Made by a program: the position numbers and the translations under genes. Positions 1 through 7,407 of a DNA stretch of 11,849 bases are shown piece by piece; the first letter of the stretch is position 1, and the number at the start of each line of letters is the position of its first letter. Below the pieces are notes generated by a model. The model was not told the origin of the DNA, did not search any database, and was given only the letters and a program-made list of their open reading frames with translations. Location: the NCBI GenBank assembly GCA_937902395.1, contig CALGTV010000104.1:1-11849 (forward strand). Direction: 5' to 3'. This DNA comes from an uncultured Ruminococcus sp. GTDB taxonomy: Bacteria; Bacillota; Clostridia; Oscillospirales; Ruminococcaceae.

Positions 1-84
1 CAGCGTCCCACATAGCGTTCAAGCGCTCTGCAAGTGAGAGCGTCCCCTTAAAATTTATATTATTGTAACTTTTTCGACAGACTG
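1..84. other. End of an upstream unit, content unresolved
   Basis: This is the edge of the window, upstream of a terminator. One frame is open from base 3 to a TAA at 66-68, reading ASHIAFKRSASESVPLKFILL, and could be the C-terminus of a truncated gene. The other two + frames stop earlier. A small hairpin can form between CGCTCT (24-29) and AGAGCG (37-42), so a structured RNA tail is also possible. Nothing here is recognisable as a known family, and coding status cannot be decided from this fragment. Confidence 0.3.
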
Positions 85-110
85 AGGCGGCATTTTTGCC
101 GCCTTTTATT
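85..110 (+). terminator. Rho-independent terminator of the upstream unit
   Basis: The stem AGGCGGCA (85-92) pairs perfectly with TGCCGCCT (97-104) across a TTTT loop, and is followed by TTTATT. A GC-rich 8-bp stem with a T-rich tail is a classical intrinsic terminator for transcription entering from the left edge. It isolates the operon that starts at 496 from upstream transcription. Confidence 0.85.
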
Positions 111-341
111 ATTTAAAAGTCTCTGTGGAAAAACAAAAAAATCGCGGTAATTTCAGTGTAACAATATTAATATTTTAACGTCTGTTGCAAAAATAAATAA
201 CAGTAAATTCTGTGAATCATCAACAAATTTTATTGTTTATAATTAGTGAAAAGGTAGAAAATAAAAATTATTTTTCAATAATCAATGTTTTTCCGTTGGA
301 AAAAGCCTCATTTTAGCCTATTAGTGAGAGGGGGTGTAAAT

Positions 342-386
342 TTGAGACAAAAAATCATGGCAGCAATTTTCAGTTGCAAAAAATGA
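342..386 (+). CDS. Possible 14-codon small ORF
   Basis: A TTG start (342) lies 7 bases after a strong purine run, GAGAGGGGG (326-334), and encodes MRQKIMAAIFSCKK followed by TGA (384-386). The ribosome-binding-like spacing is the only positive evidence. The ORF lies upstream of the main promoter, so it would not be on the operon mRNA from that promoter and would need its own start site, which is not clearly visible. It overlaps a dyad, so the bases may be conserved for other reasons. It could well be chance. Confidence 0.18.
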   Translation: MRQKIMAAIFSCKK

Positions 387-389
387 TTT
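352..389. promoter_or_regulatory. Dyad upstream of operon promoter, possible operator
   Basis: Outer arms AAATCAT (352-358) and ATGATTT (383-389) are perfect inverted repeats. Nested inside are GCAA (363-366) and TTGC (374-377). The element ends 22 bases before the -35 box of the operon promoter, a position where an activator or repressor could act. Its T-poor 3' side makes a terminator unlikely. The regulator is unknown. Confidence 0.3.
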
Positions 390-411
390 GAGCGATATTT
401 TTCAATTTCCC

Positions 412-440
412 TTGCAATATATATCGAATAGTGGTATAAT
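412..440 (+). promoter_or_regulatory. Sigma-A-type promoter of the MoxR operon, extended -10
   Basis: TTGCAA (412-417) serves as -35 and TATAAT (435-440), a perfect -10, lies after a 17-base spacer. TG at 432-433 followed by one base makes an extended -10 motif. Transcription would start near 447, giving a leader of about 50 nt before the AGGAG ribosome-binding site (484-488) of the first gene. Confidence 0.8.
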
Positions 441-495
441 GATAATGTGTGTGCATTTTTATGCCGCATAATTAAGTTGTTACAGGAGAATCATT

Positions 496-1449
496 ATGGA
501 AAATAAATATTATGCACAACAAATCAACGATATCGTTACCGAAGTCAAAAAAGCAGTTATCGGTAAAGACGCTATAATCATAAAAACTCTGCTTGCAATA
601 CTCTGTAAAGGACACATTCTCATTGAAGATATCCCGGGAGTTGGCAAAACAACAATGGCATTGGCTTTCTCAAAGGCACTTTCACTGGAGCATAACCGTA
701 TGCAGTTTACTCCCGATGTGCTTCCGTCGGATATAACAGGATTTTCGGTATTCAACAAGGCGAAGAATGTTTTTGAATTCCGTCCGGGAGTTGCTTTCTG
801 CAATCTTTTCCTTGCCGATGAAATCAACCGTACATCAAGCAAAACCCAGTCTGCATTGCTGGAGCTTATGGAGGAAAAGAATATAACCGTAGACGGCAAT
901 ACATACAAGCTTCCCGAGCCTTATACTGTTATAGCCACACAGAACCCCATAGGTTCAGCGGGAACTCATAATCTTCCCGATTCCCAGCTTGACAGATTCA
1001 TGCTAAAGCTGAGTATGGGATATCCCGAATTTGAGGATGAAGTATCTATCCTCAAAGCAAAGTATAACGCCGCACCTCTTGAAAAAGTAAATCCTGTGGC
1101 GAATGCTGCAATCATTATGGAATTGCAGGAGCATATAGCCTCCGTATACGTTGACGACAGGGTATATGAGTATATTGTACGTCTTTCTGCGGCAACAAGA
1201 AATCACCCAATGATAAAGCTTGGAGTAAGTCCAAGAGGTACTCTTGCACTTATGCAGATATCCAAGGGCATCGCTGTAGCAATGGGCAGAGATTACGTTA
1301 TTCCCGACGACGTATCATATATATGCCGCGATGTATTTGAGCACCGTATTATTCTCAGCTCCAAGGCAAAGCTCTCAGACCTCAGCGAAGAGGCTGTAAT
1401 AAACGAAATAATCAAGAGTGTGAAAGCTCCGGGAATAGCGGAAAGTTAA
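496..1449 (+). CDS. MoxR-family AAA+ ATPase
   Basis: A cytosolic ATPase of 317 residues, the usual length for MoxR proteins, which are regarded as chaperone-like remodellers that mature or activate partner proteins. The AAA+ core is complete: Walker A IPGVGKTT (46-53), Walker B LFLADEIN (104-111), sensor 1 TVIATQNP (144-151), the arginine-finger region LPDSQLDRF (160-168) and sensor 2 SPRG (245-248), followed by the C-terminal helical lid. No missing catalytic residue was seen. The ATG at 496 sits 7 bases after AGGAG. It is the first gene of the operon, 9 bases before a DUF58 gene and then a transglutaminase-like gene, a classic MoxR neighbourhood. The physical partner is inferred to be the DUF58 protein. 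Family assignment is very secure; the substrate is not known. Confidence 0.96.
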   Translation: MENKYYAQQINDIVTEVKKAVIGKDAIIIKTLLAILCKGHILIEDIPGVGKTTMALAFSKALSLEHNRMQFTPDVLPSDITGFSVFNKAKNVFEFRPGVAFCNLFLADEINRTSSKTQSALLELMEEKNITVDGNTYKLPEPYTVIATQNPIGSAGTHNLPDSQLDRFMLKLSMGYPEFEDEVSILKAKYNAAPLEKVNPVANAAIIMELQEHIASVYVDDRVYEYIVRLSAATRNHPMIKLGVSPRGTLALMQISKGIAVAMGRDYVIPDDVSYICRDVFEHRIILSSKAKLSDLSEEAVINEIIKSVKAPGIAES

Positions 1450-1458
1450 GGGGAAAAT

Positions 1459-2646
1459 ATGCTTTTAATGAAAATATTCTATGCGATTCTTATAATCGTC
1501 TGTATCATTTTCTACGTTATGTATTTGTGGGATTTTGCCCTTGTACTGCTCATAACCGTAATTGCCATACCGATTATATTGTTTGTAGCCATGCTCATAG
1601 CAAAGCACAGTATATCTGTTGATTTTTCAGTTAAAGAAGATACGGTAATGAAAAATGAAAGCTTCCCTGTGTTGATAAAAATTTTAAACAGAAGTATTAT
1701 TCCTGTAGGACGAGCAGAGGCGCATATTGAATACGGCAACGTATTCAGCGGCGAATTAGATGATTTTATACTTTATCTTCCCATACAAGCGCGAAATGAG
1801 CAAAGTGTAGTATTTCAGCTTCGTTCAGGCTTCTGCGGAATTGCAGATGTAAAATGTTCAGGAATATATATATACGACCCGTTGAAGATTTTCAGATTCA
1901 GGGTAAGCGGAAGCAACAGCATAAAAATTGCGGTTATGCCGGAATGTCACGAAATAAGCGGACAAGTTATGTATACCGATAAGGTAAAGGATGAAAGCGA
2001 TATCTTTTCAGAGCACAAACCGGGAGATGATCCCTCTGAAATATTTGACCTCCGCGGCTATAATCCGGGAGATAAGCTGAACAAAATCCACTGGAAGCTC
2101 AGCTCAAAAAAGGACGAATTTATCGTCAAGGATTACAGCCTGCCCATTGATGTGCCATGCACTGTATTTCTTGATTTAAAATGTCAGGAGGGTTCAGGAT
2201 TTACACTGCCTGTCTTTGATACTCTTGTGGAATCTCTTGTTTCAATATCTCAGTTTATGATTGAAAATGAGCGTATTCACACAATAGTGTATTACAATTT
2301 TAAAAGCGGCTCATTTGAAGAAAAGCGCATATGCGACGCGGATTCTCTTACAGCCGCAATCCGCGAAATGATACTATCTCTTGACTGTACAAAAATGTGT
2401 CAGTCTGCGGAGCATTATTTCGTAGAGCACACAGGTTTTTCCCTTTCTTCTCTGGTATTCATTACCTCCCGTCCCGACCCTGCGGTTATGGGGTATATTG
2501 ACGATAATATAGATGCAGACATAAAAAATGCAGTTGTTGTTCTCAGCGCGGAAAAAGAGGATATACCCGCAGCATACTCGGGTATAAACATAATTCCCGT
2601 AGTTATGGGGAAAATAGCTTCATCAATCAAGGACATCGAGGTGTAA
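1459..2646 (+). CDS. DUF58 domain membrane protein
   Basis: A 395-residue protein. Two adjacent hydrophobic segments at about 4-25 and 27-47 anchor it in the membrane. A beta-rich stretch (50-165) is followed by the DUF58 signature at 194-226, seen as FDLRGYNPGD then KIHWKLSSKKDE and FIVKDY, the counterpart of the family pattern R-x-Y-x-PGD...IhWk-S. The C-terminal half resembles the von Willebrand A-like fold expected for the family, but the strand reading TVFLDLKCQEGSG lacks a DxSxS metal motif. The ATG at 1459 is chosen because AAGGGG (1448-1453) is 5 bases upstream; an in-frame ATG at 1468 is too distant. DUF58 genes commonly follow moxR, and the product is probably the ATPase's partner or substrate at the membrane. 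The biochemical role is unknown. Confidence 0.93.
   Translation: MLLMKIFYAILIIVCIIFYVMYLWDFALVLLITVIAIPIILFVAMLIAKHSISVDFSVKEDTVMKNESFPVLIKILNRSIIPVGRAEAHIEYGNVFSGELDDFILYLPIQARNEQSVVFQLRSGFCGIADVKCSGIYIYDPLKIFRFRVSGSNSIKIAVMPECHEISGQVMYTDKVKDESDIFSEHKPGDDPSEIFDLRGYNPGDKLNKIHWKLSSKKDEFIVKDYSLPIDVPCTVFLDLKCQEGSGFTLPVFDTLVESLVSISQFMIENERIHTIVYYNFKSGSFEEKRICDADSLTAAIREMILSLDCTKMCQSAEHYFVEHTGFSLSSLVFITSRPDPAVMGYIDDNIDADIKNAVVVLSAEKEDIPAAYSGINIIPVVMGKIASSIKDIEV
2638..2643 (+). promoter_or_regulatory. Ribosome-binding site selecting the ATG at 2653
   Basis: GAGGTG lies inside the last codons of the DUF58 gene. It is 9 bases from the ATG at 2653 but only 3 bases from the in-frame GTG at 2647, which favours the ATG. 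Confidence 0.65.
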
Positions 2647-2652
2647 GTGACT

Positions 2653-5361
2653 ATGAAGAAAAAATCAATACATAATAAAAGCGGAATCAAAGTATGCGAC
2701 AGTATAGTGATGTCCGTCAAGAAAAAGAATAAAAATCTGCGCTGGTTTGAATCTCTTTTTCTTGCATTAATCGGCTATATAGCGACAATTATGCTGTTTC
2801 TTACAATGTTTGATTTCAGCTACAGCAAAAATCCGCTGATAATTTCAGCAGTAATATTTTCAGTGGTGTATATTGGTATTTCGTCACTGAAAAAACATGG
2901 ACTTATCCCCATAATAATTTCAATTGCTATGATAGGCGCTGTATTCTGGAAAAAACTGGATATAATAGCAACGGGCTATAAATTTGTATATAACATAATT
3001 TATAAAGCCTCATATCATACGGAGATAGATTATTATAAATTTCTTGACGATAAGCTTGAAAGCCAATCCATAACAACATTTTTCATATTCGGAGCATGGG
3101 TGCTTGCAGTTGTAATATACGTATTTACCATATATCACCCTCACCCACTGCCGAATCTGATCACCTGTTTTCCAATACTGGAAATTGGACTTTATAACGG
3201 CATTAAGGTAAGTATCTTGTGGGGTATGCTTGTAATCGGATTCCTCATTGCTTCCTTTGCTATGTGTACTATCGATACAGGCGAATATTCGGGAGGAAAT
3301 GGAGGATTTGTCAGAAGAGAGAATATCTTCTTCCCTAAAAGGCAGATGAAGCTGAAAGTTACGGAAAAATGCGGCGTATATCTTGTATTTATCGTTATGG
3401 TTTCAGCAGGTCTTGCTGTGGCAGGCATAAAGCTGACAAAATACGAAAGAAGCAAGGAAATCAACGAAAAACGAATTGAAATCAGAGACGCTGTAAACAA
3501 CTTCTCTACTGATGACCTTGCAGACAGCATAACAGAGCTTTCGGCGGCTTTTGGTCTTGATATAAAGTTTGAATCCCACAAGCTTGGCACAATATCCTCA
3601 ATGAAACACAAAAACAGAACAGACATGATTGTCACAATTGACGGAAAAGTTGATAGCGCTATATATATGAAGGATTATACAGGCTCTGTATACAACGACA
3701 ACGAATGGAAAACACTTCCCGATGCAAAGTATCAGGAGGCAATATTTGACGAATTTAAATCCTTTGAAATATATCCTCAGAATTTTCCTTACTGCTATAA
3801 CAATGCATTATCTTATTCAACTGAGTATAACATGTACATAAAGTCGGAACAGAGAGGAAACAAAAGCTATGCGCCGTATGGTACAGATTATATCGGCGGA
3901 ATGATTTATGACAGAGATATGAATGTATCCTCGAAAAAGCGTGACAGCAAGGAATATTCGTACAGATTCACAAGTATTGATATTGACCTGCTGCAAGCAA
4001 GAGGATTTGGCTATAAATGGTCTCCGGTTGTGAAGGTCGGCAGTATAAACGATGAAGAATGGCGGAACAAAATTATTGATTATTGCGAAAGATATGGTAT
4101 CCTTGAAAATGGTACAATTGCTCAGATAAATACAAGTATGCCTCTCGAAAACGAAGGGCTTTCACGTAATCCGCAGTTTGTTTCTACAGAGCTGCTCCGT
4201 GAGGAATATGAAAAATTTGTATATGAAAATTATCTGCAAGTTCCCGATACGACAGCTATGCAGGAGGTTCGTGAGACATTCGCTTATTTTATTGATACAG
4301 CGGCTCAGTTTGAATATCCAATTGAAAGGATAGTTCTGCTTCAGGCTATGAGAGAGACTGTTGCAGATATGACAAAATATTCACTCAGCCCAGGAAAAAC
4401 TCCGGGAAACAGAGATTTCGTAAACTACTTCCTCCTTGAAAACAACAAGGGATATTGTACCCATTATGCAACTACAGGCGTTATGCTTGCAAGAATGTTA
4501 GGCATACCTGCAAGATATGCTACAGGATACGTTATTGTAGGCGATGATTTCAACGATTCCAATATGAATCCTGACGGCTCCTACACTATTAAAGTTAAGG
4601 ACGACCGCCGTCATGCGTGGGTTGAGATATACATTGACGGTTACGGCTGGGTGCCTTTTGAGTTTACAGCAGGTTATACCGACCAGACTATTGATACATC
4701 TCCTACGACAACAACTACTACAACTACGGCAACTACCACAACAGGAACAGAGACAACGGGAACAGATATGACAGAAACTACTGTTTCCGACGTTGAGCCG
4801 GAAGAAAGCTCCGAGCAGACATCTGCTAACAACGGCGGAAATAATCGCTCAACTACAGCGGTTACTACCAATTATCCAGGCGGAGATGCCGGGGATAAGG
4901 GTGAAAATCCTGTTTTAAAGGCTATGAAAAATGTGCTGGTGAATCTCCTGTGTACGCTCCTTGTAATTGCTCTTGTTGTAGCGGCATTTATAGCAAGACG
5001 TAAAATCGTCCTTGCACTGAGGAAAAAGCGGCTCAGTGTAAAAAATCCCGTAAAGCGCATAGGAAATATCTATGCTTATGCCGAAAAGCTGATGAAACAT
5101 GTCGGCGTTGAATTCAATACCATGAGCAGCAGAGAACTATCCGCGTTTATGGAAGAAAAATACGGCGGTATATACTTTGAACAGGGCGAATTCGATGAAT
5201 TTATGAAAACTTCTCTCTATGCAGCATTTTCGGGTTCTGCTCCCGATATGGCAGATGTGGAGAAAAATAACAAGCTTACTAAGGCTATTGCGGATAATAT
5301 TTATAATCGTGCAGGAAAGCTTAAAAAGCTGTATCTGAAATATATTCTTTGCCTTATATAA
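2653..5361 (+). CDS. Multi-pass membrane transglutaminase-like protein
   Basis: A 902-residue envelope protein of the TgpA-like type. About six hydrophobic segments (roughly 34-55, 60-78, 84-100, 141-160, 181-206, 240-260) precede a long extracytoplasmic region. The transglutaminase/protease-fold core lies at about 596-676, with catalytic Cys602 in KGYCTHYATT and His654 in RRHAWVEIY. The position of the usual third Asp is Glu670 in WVPFEFT. A Thr-rich linker (685-711) then leads to another membrane helix (about 762-781). A cytoplasmic tail (about 798-890) resembles DUF4129, which often ends such proteins. It likely cleaves or cross-links peptide substrates outside the membrane, with the MoxR-DUF58 pair as partners; the substrate is unknown. 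The segment at 265-570 shows no domain I recognise. The start could instead be GTG 2647, which adds two residues. Confidence 0.92.
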   Translation: MKKKSIHNKSGIKVCDSIVMSVKKKNKNLRWFESLFLALIGYIATIMLFLTMFDFSYSKNPLIISAVIFSVVYIGISSLKKHGLIPIIISIAMIGAVFWKKLDIIATGYKFVYNIIYKASYHTEIDYYKFLDDKLESQSITTFFIFGAWVLAVVIYVFTIYHPHPLPNLITCFPILEIGLYNGIKVSILWGMLVIGFLIASFAMCTIDTGEYSGGNGGFVRRENIFFPKRQMKLKVTEKCGVYLVFIVMVSAGLAVAGIKLTKYERSKEINEKRIEIRDAVNNFSTDDLADSITELSAAFGLDIKFESHKLGTISSMKHKNRTDMIVTIDGKVDSAIYMKDYTGSVYNDNEWKTLPDAKYQEAIFDEFKSFEIYPQNFPYCYNNALSYSTEYNMYIKSEQRGNKSYAPYGTDYIGGMIYDRDMNVSSKKRDSKEYSYRFTSIDIDLLQARGFGYKWSPVVKVGSINDEEWRNKIIDYCERYGILENGTIAQINTSMPLENEGLSRNPQFVSTELLREEYEKFVYENYLQVPDTTAMQEVRETFAYFIDTAAQFEYPIERIVLLQAMRETVADMTKYSLSPGKTPGNRDFVNYFLLENNKGYCTHYATTGVMLARMLGIPARYATGYVIVGDDFNDSNMNPDGSYTIKVKDDRRHAWVEIYIDGYGWVPFEFTAGYTDQTIDTSPTTTTTTTTATTTTGTETTGTDMTETTVSDVEPEESSEQTSANNGGNNRSTTAVTTNYPGGDAGDKGENPVLKAMKNVLVNLLCTLLVIALVVAAFIARRKIVLALRKKRLSVKNPVKRIGNIYAYAEKLMKHVGVEFNTMSSRELSAFMEEKYGGIYFEQGEFDEFMKTSLYAAFSGSAPDMADVEKNNKLTKAIADNIYNRAGKLKKLYLKYILCLI
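4705..4782 (+). repeat. Thr-rich low-complexity linker within the transglutaminase gene
   Basis: ACA/ACT/ACG codons encode a Thr run broken by Ala, Gly and Glu (residues 685-710 of the 902-residue protein). It links the external catalytic domain to the last membrane helix. Such linkers are typical of surface proteins in Ruminococcus-like Clostridia, and the codons are mixed rather than a pure microsatellite. Confidence 0.8.
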
Positions 5362-5374
5362 CGGAGGTAATTCG

Positions 5375-6391
5375 ATGAATTTAAAAGAAACTATAATTAA
5401 ACTTTCAGAGGCTGTCGGCGCTTCGGGAGCTGAAACTCCTGCCGCTGAAACTGCCCTTGATATGCTGAAAAAATATTGTCCCGATGCTGAGATTATAAAC
5501 GGCAATGTTATCGGCAGATACGGTACTCACCGTGACGGACTGCCCGCACTTGTACTTGATGCGCATATCGACCAGATTGGAATGGTTGTGACTTATATCA
5601 CTGACAGCGGATTTGTAAAAGTGGGAAATCTGGGAGGTCTTGACCGCAGACTTCTCCCTGCTCAGCAGGTTGTTATCCACGGTAAAAAAGATATAAAGGG
5701 CGTTATATGTTCAGTTCCGCCGCATCTTTCAAGAGGTGAGGGGAAAGTTCCCGAAATTGATGATATTGCCATTGATACAGGATATTCAAAGGCTGAGCTG
5801 GAGGAAATCGTTTCCCTTGGTGATTCCATAACCTTTGATGTGAAATGCCGCTGTCTTGCCGGACATCGTATTACAGGGGGCGCACTGGACGACCGCTGCG
5901 GAGTTGCCGCGATTCTTTACGCGCTGGAGCTTCTTGAAAATCGCGAAACAGCATATAATGTCACTGTTATATTCTCAACTCAGGAGGAGCTTGGGGAGAG
6001 AGGCGCTAAAATAGGCGGATTTGCTCTTGCTCCCGATGTGGCAATTGCTGTTGATGTAAGCTTTGCTTACGCTGAGGGCGAGGATGAGAAAAAATGCGGA
6101 TATCTGGGAAAGGGCGCAATGATTGGAATTTCTCCCTGTCTTTCAAGAGAGATATCACAGGGGCTTATAAATGCCGCAGAATCGGCAAATCTTCCCTATC
6201 AGCATGAAGTTATGAACGGACTTACTTCAACAAATGCCGACCAGTATGCCGTTGCCCGTGAGGGTGCGAAGGCTTGTACGCTTTCAATTCCGCTGAGAAA
6301 TATGCACACTCCCGTTGAGGTCATAGATATTGACGATGTACGCAATACTGCGGAAATACTTGCAGAATTTATGGGGAGGGCGGCTGAATGA
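5375..6391 (+). CDS. M42 family metallo-aminopeptidase, paralogue A
   Basis: A 338-residue cytosolic M42 (TET/glutamyl aminopeptidase type) enzyme, within the usual 340-360 range. Two-metal-site residues are visible: His64 and Asp66 in DAHIDQIG, the bridging Asp in LDDRCG (172-173), general-base Glu204 and ligand Glu205 in TQEELG, Asp227 in AVDVSF, and His311 in RNMHTPVE. An inserted beta domain lies at about 70-165, as in the family. GGAGG (5363-5367) is 7 bases before the ATG. The gene starts 13 bases after the transglutaminase gene and overlaps the next M42 gene by 4 bases. M42 enzymes trim N-terminal residues from short peptides and assemble as tetrahedral dodecamers. The specificity (acidic or other residues) and any cellulase label from old annotations cannot be judged here. 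Confidence 0.93.
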   Translation: MNLKETIIKLSEAVGASGAETPAAETALDMLKKYCPDAEIINGNVIGRYGTHRDGLPALVLDAHIDQIGMVVTYITDSGFVKVGNLGGLDRRLLPAQQVVIHGKKDIKGVICSVPPHLSRGEGKVPEIDDIAIDTGYSKAELEEIVSLGDSITFDVKCRCLAGHRITGGALDDRCGVAAILYALELLENRETAYNVTVIFSTQEELGERGAKIGGFALAPDVAIAVDVSFAYAEGEDEKKCGYLGKGAMIGISPCLSREISQGLINAAESANLPYQHEVMNGLTSTNADQYAVAREGAKACTLSIPLRNMHTPVEVIDIDDVRNTAEILAEFMGRAAE

Positions 6392-7407
6392 AAGAATTAC
6401 TGAAAGAATTGTGCTTGATTAATGGCACATCGGGAGATGAAACACTCGTCCGCAATGCCATAATCGAAAAGATAAAAGACTATTGCGAATACAGAGTTGA
6501 TAATCTTGGGAATCTTATAGCTTTCTGCAAGGGTAAAAAATCCTCTGAAAAAAAGCTGATGATTGCCGCACATATGGACGAAGTGGGCTTTATTGTAACG
6601 TATATCCGCAATGACGGCACTCTCTGCTTTAATGAGGTCGGGGGAGTTGATACCTCCGTTGTTATCGGCAGACAAGTTACAGTTGGTAACAACGGTATCT
6701 GCGGTGTTGTTGGCTCTACTGCAATTCATAATCTTTCAAAGGAACAGCGGGAATCTGCTCCGAAATATGCCGATATGTATATTGATATCGGCGCTGAATC
6801 CAAAGAAGAAGCGGAAAAAATGGTCAGCCTCGGTGACAGCGTATACTTTGATTCGGAATTTGCTGAACTTGGCGGAAATTGCGTTAAATCAAAGGCTATT
6901 GATGACCGTGCAGGCTGTGCTCTTATGATTCAGCTTATCCGCGAGGGTGTGGATTATGACACATACTTCGTTTTCAACGTTCAGGAAGAAGTTGGACTTC
7001 GCGGCTCAACTGTTTCGTCCTTTGCGGTTGCTCCCGATTTTGCAATTGTTCTTGAAGCTACAACAGCTTCGGATATTGACGGCATAGGCGGCGCTAAAAA
7101 GGTGTGCTCCCTCGGAAATGGTCCTGTTGTTAGTTTTATGGACAGAAGTACAATATACGACAAGGAGCTTTACCGCATGGCATTTGATATTGCCGCTGAG
7201 TTTGGTATTCCCTGTCAGACGAAAACTATGATTGCAGGTGGAAACGACAGTGGAGCTATCCACAAGAGCCGCGGCGGTGTACGGACTATAGCCGTTTCTG
7301 CTCCTTGCAGATATATCCATAGCCCCTCCTGCGTTATAAATACGGAAGATTTTGAAAATATGCTTATCCTCACAAGAGAGCTTGCGAAAAGGATACATGA
7401 ATTATGA
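6388..7407 (+). CDS. M42 family metallo-aminopeptidase, paralogue B
   Basis: A 339-residue M42 enzyme clearly diverged from its upstream neighbour. Metal-site residues are His62 and Asp64 in AAHMDEVG, the bridging Asp in AIDDRAG (172-173), Glu200 and Glu201 in VQEEVG, Glu223 in VLEATTASD (a Glu where paralogue A has Asp227), and His311 in RYIHSP. The motif GGNDSGAIH (284-292) is typical of this branch and differs from TSTNADQYA in paralogue A. Translation is probably coupled: its ATG overlaps the upstream stop as ATGA, with GGGGAGGG at 6373-6380. The pair may form a mixed TET-like assembly or have complementary specificities; that is inference from adjacency. Confidence 0.94.
   Translation: MKELLKELCLINGTSGDETLVRNAIIEKIKDYCEYRVDNLGNLIAFCKGKKSSEKKLMIAAHMDEVGFIVTYIRNDGTLCFNEVGGVDTSVVIGRQVTVGNNGICGVVGSTAIHNLSKEQRESAPKYADMYIDIGAESKEEAEKMVSLGDSVYFDSEFAELGGNCVKSKAIDDRAGCALMIQLIREGVDYDTYFVFNVQEEVGLRGSTVSSFAVAPDFAIVLEATTASDIDGIGGAKKVCSLGNGPVVSFMDRSTIYDKELYRMAFDIAAEFGIPCQTKTMIAGGNDSGAIHKSRGGVRTIAVSAPCRYIHSPSCVINTEDFENMLILTRELAKRIHEL

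Larger units (their letters stand above)
111..411. other. AT-rich intergenic region with no clear gene
   Basis: About 300 bases lie between the terminator and the operon promoter. They are very AT-rich and have no ORF of useful length on either strand. The visible elements are a TATAAT at 238-243 without a good -35 box, a dyad at 352-389, and a 14-codon TTG-initiated ORF at 342-386 behind a GAGAGGGGG motif (326-334). No riboswitch or tRNA fold was recognised. Confidence 0.6.

Noticed and set aside
238..243. TATAAT as a second promoter in the first intergenic region
   Set aside because: No acceptable -35 box at 16-18 bases upstream; AT-rich DNA yields such hexamers by chance.
2647..2652. GTG 2647 as start of the transglutaminase gene
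   Set aside because: Only 3 bases from GAGGTG, too close for good initiation. ATG 2653 has 9-base spacing. The difference is two residues.
3192..3635. 147-codon open frame on the - strand
   Set aside because: Lies wholly inside the transglutaminase gene, has no recognisable domain and no proper ribosome-binding site; it is an antisense shadow.
5137..5505. 122-codon open frame on the - strand across the transglutaminase-M42 junction
   Set aside because: It covers the well-supported ribosome-binding site and start of the M42 gene and shows no family features.
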